From UBA1231 sp045123185 (GTDB lineage: Bacteria; Bacillota_I; Bacilli_A; ML615J-28; CAG-313), in NCBI GenBank assembly GCA_045123185.1, contig JBGVIL010000026.1:124001-188000 (forward strand): DNA of 64,000 bases, given 5' to 3'. The first letter of the stretch is position 1, and each line of letters starts with the position of its first letter. The notes beneath the pieces were generated by a model that had not been told where the DNA came from, made no database searches, and worked only from the letters and a program-made list of their open reading frames with translations. Shown in pieces: positions 27,258-36,837 of this stretch. The translations under genes and the position numbers were made by a program.

Positions 27258-28328
27258 GGCAACGCTATCAATTGGGATAATATTGAAGCTGTTGAACATG
27301 TAATTAATGTATTATTCGGATTAAATTACTTAGATGTTAAACTTGACGATATCGTTAGATTCATCTCTGTAAATATTTTCGATATTACTGAAATGGATGT
27401 TGAAGCAATTGACTTAGTTGCTGATGGAGAAAAAGTAGCTAAAGCTTACAGAATTATTGCTGAAAATATCTTAACTCAAAATTGGTTCCCAATCCAATTC
27501 TTATCAAATATTGGAAACTCTACATTATACATTAGAGATTTAATGAATGCTGAAACACTTTATAGTGTTGTAGATGCATTAGATGAAATCGTAACAACTA
27601 GTATCGTTTATGAATTAGTTCCAGTTATGTACACTTATGCACAAGAGATTATGCCAGAAAGCTATTACTTCTTAGTAATGGAAGAATTAACTAAAGACCA
27701 ATTAGCTTCTGACATTCAATCAATTCTTGCAGTATTTAGAGAAGCAATTGATGCTGAACTTTATAAAGACTTAATCGGCGAAGGAATCGCTATTGAAGGT
27801 CTTGCAACTCATGTATCAACAATGATCGATACATTATTACACACTAATATTCTAGGTAGTGACTACGCTAGATTATTCAAGAATATCTTCCGTTTAGCTG
27901 GAATGGATGTTCTATATGAAGACTTAGCAGTTGTTGATTATGAACATGACTTTGCTCAAATCTATGCTGTATTAGAAAATATTGAAGACATTCTATTAAA
28001 TGGATTATATTTAACTCATCTTGATGTTCTTGGCTTCGTAAGAAATATGCCAGATATTCTAGATATCATTAACAATAACATTGAACTTGTAAACAACGAA
28101 AACTTACATGAAGTATTAGACTCTGTAGATCTATTAATTGACTTAAGTATTATCCCAGCACTTTATGAAGTAATCTATGACAAGTTTGTTGTATTAGAAG
28201 ATTATTCTGAAACAATTAGACCATTCTTAGATAACAGTAACTTTGGTGTTGAATTATTCGTAGAAGATGTTCATTCATTAGTATACGCATTAGGACAATT
28301 AGTTGACTTCGGTGCTCTATACATTTAT
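25101..28328 (+). repeat. higher-order repeat copy 3 (units A-B-C)
   Basis: A (IYRGADINW), B (IYRGQAINW) and C (VL-stop-GNAINW), 3,228 nt. It contains the in-frame TGA at 27255-27257 in the C unit. The flanking DNA is nearly identical to the C unit of copy 2 at 24024. Confidence 0.88.
27255..27257 (+). other. in-frame TGA interrupting the giant gene
   Basis: TTA-TGA-GGC here corresponds to TTA-AGA-GGC in the sister unit at 24024. A single A-to-T change therefore explains the stop, and the frame is intact on both sides. Possible causes are a genuine nonsense mutation, a consensus error in a repetitive assembly, or stop-codon readthrough. Confidence 0.9.
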
Positions 28329-31300
28329 CGTGGTGGTACAATTAATTGGTCATTAATAGAACCAATTGAAAATGTCATTACAACATTATTCGGCTTAAAT
28401 TATGTAAATGTTAAACTTGAAAATGTATTAGATTTAGACATCTTCAACAAAGTTAACAAATCACTAATTGATGTTGAATTAATTAGAAATAATTTAGAAG
28501 CTGACGCTGTAGTATTCGCAGAAGTTTATAGAGCAGTTGCTCAAGACATTCTTACTCGTGTTGACTTCCCATGTCAAACTCTAAATGACATTATAGAATT
28601 AACACGTCAAGAAATTAAAGACTTCTATTCTAAAGAAGTTGCAATTAGCTTTATCGAAGACGTTCGTCCATTAATTGGAACTGAACTTGTAGGTGAATTC
28701 TTAGAAGTTCTATACGACTTCGTACAAACTAAGACTCCTGAAGACTTATACTATGTAGTTGAACAAATGTTAACTAAAGAAGAATTAAGAAGTGATGCTA
28801 ATGACCTTCTTGATGCTATGATCGTATTAATCGAAAGCGATCTAATTAAATTAGCATTTAAACGTGATATTCCACTTGCTGGAATTAGCGCTCCTGTAAA
28901 TGAACTTATCGATATTGCTGCTCATACTCATCTATTAGGTAATGATTTAGCAAGAATCGTTGCTGGTACATTTGCATTATTAGGCATGGATGTTCCATAT
29001 ACTGAATTAAGTACTGTAGATTATGAACATGATCTATTAATCACTTACTCAATTATTGAAGACATCGAAGCTATCTTATTAAACAGCAAATCTACTACAG
29101 TTAAGGGTGCTTACCATATGTTAAGAGATGCTCTTGCTAGTGGCCGCAAAGTACTAAGAAATAAAGACTTAGTAAATGAAGCTAACGCTTTATCAGTATT
29201 AGACATCTTAGCTAGTGCATTAGATCTTGATATCGCAAGAGTTCTTGCTGAACCAACATACGCTAAAGTAATGAACAAAGTGATTGATGTATTAGGATTA
29301 CCTGCTGCTTTAGCTGATACAAACAGATACGATTACAATGATTGCATTAATGATGCAAGAATCGCAATTGAAATTGCTCGTGAAGCTATCGCATTTGGTG
29401 CTATCGAATACTATCAAGACGATACATTAATTAGATGGAATGATACAACTCCAGTTAAGAATATGATTATGTTAGGATTCTCAACTGAATTCTGGAATGA
29501 ATTTGATTATGAATTAATTAAGTTCTTAGGCGATAAAGTTGGATATGATTTAGTAACAGGTATTGATATTGAATCTATCGATTGGATTGCTGACTCAGCT
29601 GTATTTGCTGAAGCTTATGAAATTGTTGCTTTAGGTATCTTAAGTGATCCTGAATTTACAGTTCAAAGATATAGTGAAATCTGGACATTTGATTTCAATA
29701 TCCGTGATTACACTAAACAACGTTATGCATTAACTGGTATTGATGCATTAGATGTATGTGTAGATACAACAGTATTTGATGCTTATGCATTACCTGTATT
29801 AACATTCATCAACAACCGTTTACCAGAAAGTCTACAATTTGTAATTGCTGAAACTACTATTTCAGATCCTGAATTAAGAAGCGATGCACATGCTGGATTA
29901 TATCTTGCTAAACTTGCAATTAATGAAGGCTTTGGACAATTAGTTACAGAAAGAGATTGTGACATCATTAAACCTGACTTCTATAAAGAAGCAATCGAAG
30001 TATTATTCGACCTTAACATTACTAAAGATAGTGACGTAAGAGTTCGTTTAATCAATGTAGTATTAAATTACTTAGGTCTTGAAACAATCGATGCTATTAG
30101 CGATTGGGATAATGAAGAACAAGCTTACTTATCATTAGTTGATGATGTATGTGAATTCTTAACTAAGAACGATTTAACTACAGCTAAGAAACTTTATAGC
30201 TTCTTAGTAAATAAAGAATTCATTAGTGGTTCATTCTTAACAGATGAAAACATTCTTGAAATCTTAGACATTATGGATGTAGCTGTATCATCAGAAGTTG
30301 TAACTAAAGTAACAGCTAGCGTTTACGCTAAAGTAGTTGAAAAACTTCCATATGAAGGTGTTCAAAACTTAGTTGGATTCGGTACTGGTGCTCGTGATTA
30401 CACTAAAGAAGGATTCTATAATGATTTACCTGCTATGATCGATATCGCAAGAGATATTGTTAACCTTGGCATGTTAAATGTATTAAGAGATGGTGAATGG
30501 CATATTGCATCTAGTGATGAAATCAATGCATTAATCGACAAAGGTGTTGCATTAAGCTTATTCAATGGACGCTTAGATTTATTTGCTGATTATGTATTTG
30601 ACGTATTAAGCGTAAATGTTGATCTAAATGGAATTGATTGGGATAATGAAATTGATGTATTACAAAATGTAATTTCAATCGTTCTTCCAGCTCTTCAAGA
30701 TTCTGGCATGATTATGTTAAGTGATGCGAAAGCTCTAGCTCGTGAAATTCTTGATGCTCCTGTGGCATTTATTAAGAATAACCGTGCTTATGCTAACCTA
30801 ACTAACGCATATGTTGCATTAGACGCATTAGAAGAACTTGGTAACTCAGAAGTTTACATGAGATCAATCTTACCTCTATACAATAGAATAAGTCATAAGT
30901 TACCAGCTGCTATAACTGATTACATTGACTTATCTACATACAAAGAAGTTGAACTTCGTGCTGATTACCCTAACTTCATTGCTATCGCACGTAACGGCTT
31001 AGATGCTCAATTATACAAAGCATTAACTGAAAGAAGAGGATGGAGCTTCCCAGAAGAAGCTGTAACTGCTCTTGAAAATATTATCGCTCTTGGATGTGAC
31101 TTGAACTTCACAGCTCGTTTCACTGAAGGTGCTATTAGAATGGTAGCTAACGTAATTGGTATTGATAGCTTACCAGCTAACTTACATGAAATAAGCTTAG
31201 CTCTTGATAAAGAAGCATTAGTAAGCATTGTTGCTTCAATCCGTGAAATTTGGATTGGTACTAACCATATCAGACCAAATATTCCAATGCTTGCAAATAC

Positions 31301-34300
31301 AGACTTATTCGTAGAAATTTCATTCGTAATGGAAACATTACTAGATACAACATTATCTTCAGTATTTGTTCCATGGGCTTATGAAAACTATGTTGTAAGA
31401 ATTATTGAAAAACTTCCAACATTAGAAGGAAGAATCGATTACAGCAAACTTCTTTCTTACAAAGGAGCTGAAGTAATTGAACTTGCTGAAGACGGAATTA
31501 TCGTATTTAATGAATTAATCGCTATGAACGTATTCAGTATGAGTGGAATTGACTTCACTGACAATTCACACGTAATCACAATGACAGATATCCTATTAAA
31601 ACATGTTGGATTCTCAGCTAGAATTGAAAATTACTTAGAAAGACTTGCTGAAAGATCATACCTAATGGGTGTAATTCCAGTATCTTATGATCAAGTAACT
31701 TCAACTAGAGGCGAATTATCTGTAATTAAAGGTATCTTAGTTGACACAATTGAACTTTATAGAACTTATGGATCTGCTCTATTATCTCGTGACTTTGGTA
31801 AGTTATTAGATGGTGGATGTGAAGCTATGGTTCTTGCAATCATCGATAAACTTGGTGATTCTGTATTATTAAATACTTCATTTATCCCAACACTTAACGG
31901 ATTCGGTGACGTTGTTATCGGTTCTGAAGATGCTGTTATTTATGAAGCATGTCAAGTATCTACAATTCCTGAATTCAAAGAAGCTGTAGCTGGATTATTT
32001 GATATCTTAGAAAAACTTGATGAACTTGGCTTCTTAAATAAACAAATTAAGTACAAAGATACTGAAGGTATTAAAGAATTATTCATGTTAATTGAAAATT
32101 CTCCATTCATTAAAGGTCAAGAAGGAATCCTTGCTGAATTCTTATTAAGACATACTGATTACATTGACCACAATGATGTTGATCTAAAGAATATTAATTG
32201 GGCTAATGAATATCAATACTTATATGAATTCTTAGATAAAGCAAACGCTCCTCTTAACATGGATGGAATCGTAATCACTGATTACAAAGCATTACTTGAT
32301 AATCCTGTATTTATGAATGCATTTACAGATGCTCTAAGAGCATTTGCACCATCTGAATTAATGGTTGAAATGTTTATGCCATTATTCGATATTGCTAGTG
32401 GTAAATATGCTACTATCGGTGATCTACTTGATTACTCTCATTTAGAATCACTTGACGATGATGCTTATGCAGATGCTATTCATGCTGAATACTTAAGTGT
32501 ATTAGACTTAGCAGTTGCAATTAGTGAATCTGGAATTATGAGTGATACAGATCTTATCAATGTAAATAAACTTCTTGCAGTATACGATATCGTATTTGCA
32601 CTTGAAGGAACTAAGAATAATAAAGGCGATATCTTCGAAAAATTATCTGATAAACTTCCATCATTCGGTGATTCTGAACTTGTAATCCCTGAAGATGTAA
32701 ACTGGGATACAGAAATTCCAGCTATCAGAGGAATCTTCGCAAGTCTTAACCACTTCGCTGATGTTAATGGTAACATTAACTTAAATGAAATTTCAGATAT
32801 TATTTCTGAATCAACTGACGTTGTAGCATTTGAAGCTTTATTAACTGCTATCAACCAATCAGTAATTTATCGTGTACAATTATTCGATACATTAAATAAC
32901 GAAATTAACAACGTTTCACCAGATGGTGATATCGTAATCTCTAAATACTTAACAGATTGGTTCGAAGACCAAGAAGTTAACGGTATGGCAAGTATTGCTG
33001 AATGGGATTCTGAAATGGTTTACCTTGCTAGAATCTTAACTATCGTTAATTACATGAGACAAAACGGTGGATTCACAAGTTTAGGCGAAATGAATCTTGG
33101 TAAAGATGTAGTAGAACATGCAGCTACTGTATCTACTGACGAATTCAATGTTGCAAATTATGGTCTAAAACAATTATTACAATTAATGAGCGTATCTAAG
33201 TCATTTACATTAACTGCTCTAAACTCTGATTTAGAAGCAATCTTAATCGACAATGATGAACATGACGGTCTTATCAAGACTGAAAAACAATTAGCACAAC
33301 TTAATGATGCTGAATGGGATGCTGAAATTGATGACTTAATTAGATTAGTTCATAATATTCAAGTATTAGAACTTCTTGATAGTTCTACTGCTCTTGTTGA
33401 TCAAATTAAAGCTTGTACTAAAGCTGAAATTGAAGAATTATTAGTTTCATTTAACCATTGTGCAGCTGTTCGTGACTTATTACCAGATATGATGTCTGAA
33501 ACATTAGATGATTCAGATGCAGAAGAATGGAAGTCTGAATGGTTAATGGCTCAAGTTGGTGTTGATGCATTAGGTAACAACAAACCAATGGCAAGCGAAG
33601 CTGAATGGGATGCTGAAGCTAAAGAAATTGCTGCAATCATCAATACTTTAGATACATTCGATTTTGACAAAGAAATTAGTACATACAATCAAGATGATAT
33701 TGATCATTTAAGAGAATTATTACATGAAATGAATCATGATAAATCATTAGACGTTTCATATATAATTGAATTCTTAAATAAAAATGTTCTAGATAAAGGA
33801 TATATCAATACTACTAAGAGATTTGAAACTCCAACTACTTGGGATATGGCTAAGTGGGATCTAGAATTAGACCGCATGGTTGATGTAATTGCTGTTGCTA
33901 TTGAAAATGATTTATTTGGTAGTGACTCAGGAAATGCTTTAGCAAATATGAGTAAAGATCAAATTGAAGCTATTTTAAATACAATTAACAATTCTGAAAT
34001 TATGAGAACAGTATTACCAGACTTAGTTTATAATGCTGTTAAATCTGCTGGACAAGATTCTTGGTTATCAGAAGATAAGTGGCTTGAAAATCAAACTGGT
34101 CAAACAGCTGGTGTAAATAACCCTGTTGAATCAGTTGAAGCTTGGGCTGACGAAATTGAAAAATATGCATTCATCATTTCTAAATCATCATCATATGATT
34201 TTGAAAACTTAGAATTAGATGACAATGCTAAACTTGCTGAATTAAAAGAAATCTTAAAAGCTATGAATGAAACTAAATCATTCACATTAGATCCAATTGT

Positions 34301-35132
34301 TGATATCATTAACGATTTACTTGAAGACAAAGGTTATAATAATGTAACTGTTCTTGGTGTAATCGATGGCGCTAATAAAGATAGCTCTACTGATATTAAT
34401 GGATCTAATAAAGATGAATGGACTACAGAACTTGATGTATTATTTGATATCATTGAAAAGATGAATAATCTTGGAACAATTCAAACTAATACAATTTCAA
34501 GTAACTCACAAGATCTTGGTGAATTATTAGATCAAATGAAAGTGTCTTACTTATTCGGTAATGATGTACGTGATGATGACTTAGTAAATGTTGATGACAA
34601 TGTATTCAACGCATTAGTAATCGATGTATTAACTACAACTAATATGATTGATAATGGCACTAATGGTGGATTCATTAAACAATCAGATGCATTAACAGAT
34701 GATTGGTCAAGATACAACTGGACAGCTGAACTTGCAATTATTTCTGAATATGATAATGGCTTAGCTAACCAATCTGATGCATTCATTGGTAAAGCTCAAT
34801 CTTCTGAAATCATCAAAAAATACTTTGATATTGCTGGAGAATTAAACGCTCGTATTGATAAATCATTCACATTACTTGGACATGATTACGAACTTAAATT
34901 ATTAGTTGAAGCTGCTAATGGTGGACCATTAACTAATGAAGGACTTGCTACTCGTGTTTGGGCTGATGAATTAAATGACGTTAAGAAATTAACAAATACA
35001 TTAGATTCATTTGGTGGATCAATCGATATTGATGAACTTGCAGCATTTGCATTAGCACTAGATGGAATTAGAAGTAATCCTACTCTTGCTGGTAGTGTTG
35101 CAGACGATATCTTAAGCTCTGTTGGTCTATAA
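27393..35132 (+). CDS. giant repeat protein, C-terminal part after the in-frame TGA (frame open from 27258)
   Basis: This continues the same frame as the upstream 4,894-residue part; the open frame really starts at 27258 (2,624 residues). The first ATG at 27393 has no ribosome site and begins mid-repeat (MDVEAIDLVADGEK), with no signal or membrane segment, so it is unlikely to be an independent gene. It holds the last canonical repeat unit (28329), several decayed units, then shorter W-[DE]-x-E modules (EWDSEMV, EWDAEID, KWDLELD, DEWTTEL). The C-terminal region is paralogous to the 806-aa neighbour. It has no C-terminal anchor. It is best read as part of one 7,520-codon gene. Confidence 0.8.
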   Translation: MDVEAIDLVADGEKVAKAYRIIAENILTQNWFPIQFLSNIGNSTLYIRDLMNAETLYSVVDALDEIVTTSIVYELVPVMYTYAQEIMPESYYFLVMEELTKDQLASDIQSILAVFREAIDAELYKDLIGEGIAIEGLATHVSTMIDTLLHTNILGSDYARLFKNIFRLAGMDVLYEDLAVVDYEHDFAQIYAVLENIEDILLNGLYLTHLDVLGFVRNMPDILDIINNNIELVNNENLHEVLDSVDLLIDLSIIPALYEVIYDKFVVLEDYSETIRPFLDNSNFGVELFVEDVHSLVYALGQLVDFGALYIYRGGTINWSLIEPIENVITTLFGLNYVNVKLENVLDLDIFNKVNKSLIDVELIRNNLEADAVVFAEVYRAVAQDILTRVDFPCQTLNDIIELTRQEIKDFYSKEVAISFIEDVRPLIGTELVGEFLEVLYDFVQTKTPEDLYYVVEQMLTKEELRSDANDLLDAMIVLIESDLIKLAFKRDIPLAGISAPVNELIDIAAHTHLLGNDLARIVAGTFALLGMDVPYTELSTVDYEHDLLITYSIIEDIEAILLNSKSTTVKGAYHMLRDALASGRKVLRNKDLVNEANALSVLDILASALDLDIARVLAEPTYAKVMNKVIDVLGLPAALADTNRYDYNDCINDARIAIEIAREAIAFGAIEYYQDDTLIRWNDTTPVKNMIMLGFSTEFWNEFDYELIKFLGDKVGYDLVTGIDIESIDWIADSAVFAEAYEIVALGILSDPEFTVQRYSEIWTFDFNIRDYTKQRYALTGIDALDVCVDTTVFDAYALPVLTFINNRLPESLQFVIAETTISDPELRSDAHAGLYLAKLAINEGFGQLVTERDCDIIKPDFYKEAIEVLFDLNITKDSDVRVRLINVVLNYLGLETIDAISDWDNEEQAYLSLVDDVCEFLTKNDLTTAKKLYSFLVNKEFISGSFLTDENILEILDIMDVAVSSEVVTKVTASVYAKVVEKLPYEGVQNLVGFGTGARDYTKEGFYNDLPAMIDIARDIVNLGMLNVLRDGEWHIASSDEINALIDKGVALSLFNGRLDLFADYVFDVLSVNVDLNGIDWDNEIDVLQNVISIVLPALQDSGMIMLSDAKALAREILDAPVAFIKNNRAYANLTNAYVALDALEELGNSEVYMRSILPLYNRISHKLPAAITDYIDLSTYKEVELRADYPNFIAIARNGLDAQLYKALTERRGWSFPEEAVTALENIIALGCDLNFTARFTEGAIRMVANVIGIDSLPANLHEISLALDKEALVSIVASIREIWIGTNHIRPNIPMLANTDLFVEISFVMETLLDTTLSSVFVPWAYENYVVRIIEKLPTLEGRIDYSKLLSYKGAEVIELAEDGIIVFNELIAMNVFSMSGIDFTDNSHVITMTDILLKHVGFSARIENYLERLAERSYLMGVIPVSYDQVTSTRGELSVIKGILVDTIELYRTYGSALLSRDFGKLLDGGCEAMVLAIIDKLGDSVLLNTSFIPTLNGFGDVVIGSEDAVIYEACQVSTIPEFKEAVAGLFDILEKLDELGFLNKQIKYKDTEGIKELFMLIENSPFIKGQEGILAEFLLRHTDYIDHNDVDLKNINWANEYQYLYEFLDKANAPLNMDGIVITDYKALLDNPVFMNAFTDALRAFAPSELMVEMFMPLFDIASGKYATIGDLLDYSHLESLDDDAYADAIHAEYLSVLDLAVAISESGIMSDTDLINVNKLLAVYDIVFALEGTKNNKGDIFEKLSDKLPSFGDSELVIPEDVNWDTEIPAIRGIFASLNHFADVNGNINLNEISDIISESTDVVAFEALLTAINQSVIYRVQLFDTLNNEINNVSPDGDIVISKYLTDWFEDQEVNGMASIAEWDSEMVYLARILTIVNYMRQNGGFTSLGEMNLGKDVVEHAATVSTDEFNVANYGLKQLLQLMSVSKSFTLTALNSDLEAILIDNDEHDGLIKTEKQLAQLNDAEWDAEIDDLIRLVHNIQVLELLDSSTALVDQIKACTKAEIEELLVSFNHCAAVRDLLPDMMSETLDDSDAEEWKSEWLMAQVGVDALGNNKPMASEAEWDAEAKEIAAIINTLDTFDFDKEISTYNQDDIDHLRELLHEMNHDKSLDVSYIIEFLNKNVLDKGYINTTKRFETPTTWDMAKWDLELDRMVDVIAVAIENDLFGSDSGNALANMSKDQIEAILNTINNSEIMRTVLPDLVYNAVKSAGQDSWLSEDKWLENQTGQTAGVNNPVESVEAWADEIEKYAFIISKSSSYDFENLELDDNAKLAELKEILKAMNETKSFTLDPIVDIINDLLEDKGYNNVTVLGVIDGANKDSSTDINGSNKDEWTTELDVLFDIIEKMNNLGTIQTNTISSNSQDLGELLDQMKVSYLFGNDVRDDDLVNVDDNVFNALVIDVLTTTNMIDNGTNGGFIKQSDALTDDWSRYNWTAELAIISEYDNGLANQSDAFIGKAQSSEIIKKYFDIAGELNARIDKSFTLLGHDYELKLLVEAANGGPLTNEGLATRVWADELNDVKKLTNTLDSFGGSIDIDELAAFALALDGIRSNPTLAGSVADDILSSVGL

Positions 35133-35133
35133 A

Positions 35134-35178
35134 AAAAGAGGGTCTTTAGGAATATTCCTAAAGCCCTTTTCTTTTTAT
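35134..35178 (+). terminator. terminator of the giant gene
   Basis: The stem GGGtCTTTAGGA/TCCTAAAGCCC (about 35140-35165) has one bulged base and is followed by a T-rich tail. Confidence 0.9.
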
Positions 35179-35207
35179 TTGACTTTATTTGAAGTTTTTG
35201 GTATAAT
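35179..35207 (+). promoter_or_regulatory. promoter of rpmE
   Basis: TTGACT (35179-35184), a 17-nt spacer and TGG-TATAAT (-10 at 35202-35207). Confidence 0.88.
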
Positions 35208-35220
35208 ATATGAGTAAAAT

Positions 35221-35261
35221 AGACTGACTATGGTTACCAGACTATGGGAAAGGAGAAAAGC
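35221..35261 (+). promoter_or_regulatory. rpmE leader with an 8-nt direct repeat
   Basis: GACTATGG occurs at 35226-35233 and again at 35240-35247 (14-nt step), with GGTTACC between, just before GGAAAGGAG. Ribosomal-protein leaders often bind their own protein and L31 leaders are known in Firmicutes. I cannot match this one to a specific known class. Confidence 0.3.
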
Positions 35262-35480
35262 ATGAAAAAAGGAATTCATCCAAATTATCAAAAGGCAAAA
35301 GTAGTATGTGTATCTTGTGGTAATGAATTTGAAACAGGATCAGTTTTAAAAGAAATCAGAGTTGATACTTGTTCAAAATGTCATCCATTCTACACAGGTG
35401 AACAAAAATTTGTTCAATCTGCTGGACGTATTGATAGATTCAATAAACGTTTAAGCCAAGCTCAAAAAGCTAGCAAATAA
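35262..35480 (+). CDS. rpmE: 50S ribosomal protein L31 (zinc-binding type)
   Basis: 72 aa. It begins MKKGIHPNY and carries two Cys pairs (C16, C19, C37, C40), so it is the zinc-containing C+ form rather than the zinc-free YtiA type. It sits on the large subunit near the bridge to the small subunit. I chose the ATG at 35262, directly after GGAAAGGAG and matching the family start. The frame is open a few codons further upstream. Confidence 0.97.
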   Translation: MKKGIHPNYQKAKVVCVSCGNEFETGSVLKEIRVDTCSKCHPFYTGEQKFVQSAGRIDRFNKRLSQAQKASK

Positions 35481-35495
35481 TAAATTAGATTAAAG

Positions 35496-35530
35496 ATTAG
35501 TATAAGTTTAATACTTATACTAATTTTTTT
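35496..35530 (+). terminator. terminator of rpmE
   Basis: An 11-bp stem (35496-35506 with 35514-35524) with a 7-nt loop and eight T residues. Confidence 0.92.
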
Positions 35531-35596
35531 TATAATCTCTATTATTTATTAAAAAATTGTGGTATACTATATATAATAAGAAAAGAGGTAGAAATC

Positions 35597-36829
35597 GTGA
35601 ATCAAGAATTAAATTACAAGTTTGCTGAATTAATTATTAATGTAGGTATTAATCTACAAGAAAGACAAGGTCTAGTTATTAATGCTCCAATTGAAGCAGT
35701 AGAACTAGTTCGTGAAATTGTTAAAGTTGCTTACGAAAAGAAAACTAGCAATGTATATATTAATTGGAGTGATGGTTTAGTAAATAAAACTGTTTTACAA
35801 AATGCTGAAGTTGAAGACATGTTAGTAACAGAATGGGAACTTGCTAAATTACATTATATAGTTGATAATGGTTTTGCAATGTTATCAATTACATCACCAA
35901 ATCCAGGATTAATGGCTGGTGTTGATATGTCTAGAAGTATGAAAGCGAATATGCAAAATGCATTAAAAACTTCATTTGCTAGAGACAATACAATGAACAA
36001 TCATACACAATGGTGTGTAGTTGCATATCCAAATAAAGTTTGGGCTAAAAAAGTATTCCCTGAATTATCAGAAGAAGAAGCTTTAGAAAAATTATACTAT
36101 GCAATTCTTGATGCGTCTCATGTAACACAGGATAATAATCCAGTAGATGAATGGAATAAACTAAATGAAGAAATGACTAAACGTAATGAAATATTAAATA
36201 GTTATGACTTTGCAAGTCTTCATTTTGAAAACAGCTTAGGAACTAATTTAGAAATTGGTCTTGTTGAAAATCATATTTGGGCAGGTGGAGGAGAATTTAG
36301 TACTAAAGGTGTATTCTTTAACCCTAATATTCCAACAGAAGAAAACTTCTGTATGCCACATAATAAACAAATTAATGGTCGTGTAGTTGCTACTAAACCA
36401 CTTAATTATGGTGGTAAATTAATTGAAGATTTTTGGTTAGAATTTAAAGATGGTAAAGTTGTTGCTTTCGATGCAAAAACTTCTAAAGAAGCATTAGAAG
36501 AATTAGTTAACTTTGATGAAGGAAGTTCTTCATTAGGTGAAGTAGCATTAGTACCATATTATTCACCAATCTCACTTTCTAATATTTTATTCTATAATAC
36601 TCTATTTGATGAAAATGCATCTTGCCATTTAGCCTTAGGTGCAGCATACGTAGGAACAAATCTAAAAGATGGCACAAGTTATTCAGAAGAAGAATTAAAA
36701 GAACGTGGTGTTAATATTTCTCATACTCATGTTGACTTTATGTTTGGTTCTAAATGTATGAATATTGTTGGTACTAAAAAAGATGGAACTAAAGTAGTTA
36801 TTTTTAAAGATGGTAACTTTGTAATATAG
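35597..36829 (+). CDS. M29-family aminopeptidase (AmpS/PepS type)
   Basis: 410 aa, the family length. M29 enzymes are cytosolic dimeric metallo-aminopeptidases that finish peptide breakdown. Expected metal and catalytic motifs are present: PTEENFCMPH with the first Glu ligand, EGSSSLGEVAL with the second, NASCHLALG with a His, and SHTHVDFMFGS with His and Asp. It starts with GTG at 35597 after AAGAGGTAG. An extended -10 (TGG-TATACT, 35560-35568) lies upstream. It is followed 8 nt later by an M18 aminopeptidase, so the pair forms a peptide-salvage operon. Confidence 0.93.
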   Translation: MNQELNYKFAELIINVGINLQERQGLVINAPIEAVELVREIVKVAYEKKTSNVYINWSDGLVNKTVLQNAEVEDMLVTEWELAKLHYIVDNGFAMLSITSPNPGLMAGVDMSRSMKANMQNALKTSFARDNTMNNHTQWCVVAYPNKVWAKKVFPELSEEEALEKLYYAILDASHVTQDNNPVDEWNKLNEEMTKRNEILNSYDFASLHFENSLGTNLEIGLVENHIWAGGGEFSTKGVFFNPNIPTEENFCMPHNKQINGRVVATKPLNYGGKLIEDFWLEFKDGKVVAFDAKTSKEALEELVNFDEGSSSLGEVALVPYYSPISLSNILFYNTLFDENASCHLALGAAYVGTNLKDGTSYSEEELKERGVNISHTHVDFMFGSKCMNIVGTKKDGTKVVIFKDGNFVI

Positions 36830-36837
36830 GAGTTTAT

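Larger units (their letters stand above)
17496..28328 (+). repeat. tandem array of 359-aa coding repeats
   Basis: The Arg codon of the motif RG-x-x-I-[ND]-W falls at 17496, 18633, 19710, 20796, 21870, 22947, 24024, 25101, 26178, 27255 (mutated to TGA) and 28329. Spacings are 1137, 1077, 1086, 1074, 1077, 1077, 1077, 1077, 1077 and 1074 nt. Other markers recur at fixed places in each unit: FDLSELDV, the LTKDEL block, HTNI or NTNI, LFEP or IFEP, and LDLSEYP. Each unit looks like two related halves of about 180 aa. Weaker copies continue on both sides (for example at about 29409 and 30486). Confidence 0.93.

Noticed and set aside
17496..28328. Repeats as a CRISPR array or mobile elements
   Set aside because: The repeats are 1,077 nt long, all in one coding frame, without spacers, terminal inverted repeats or transposase.
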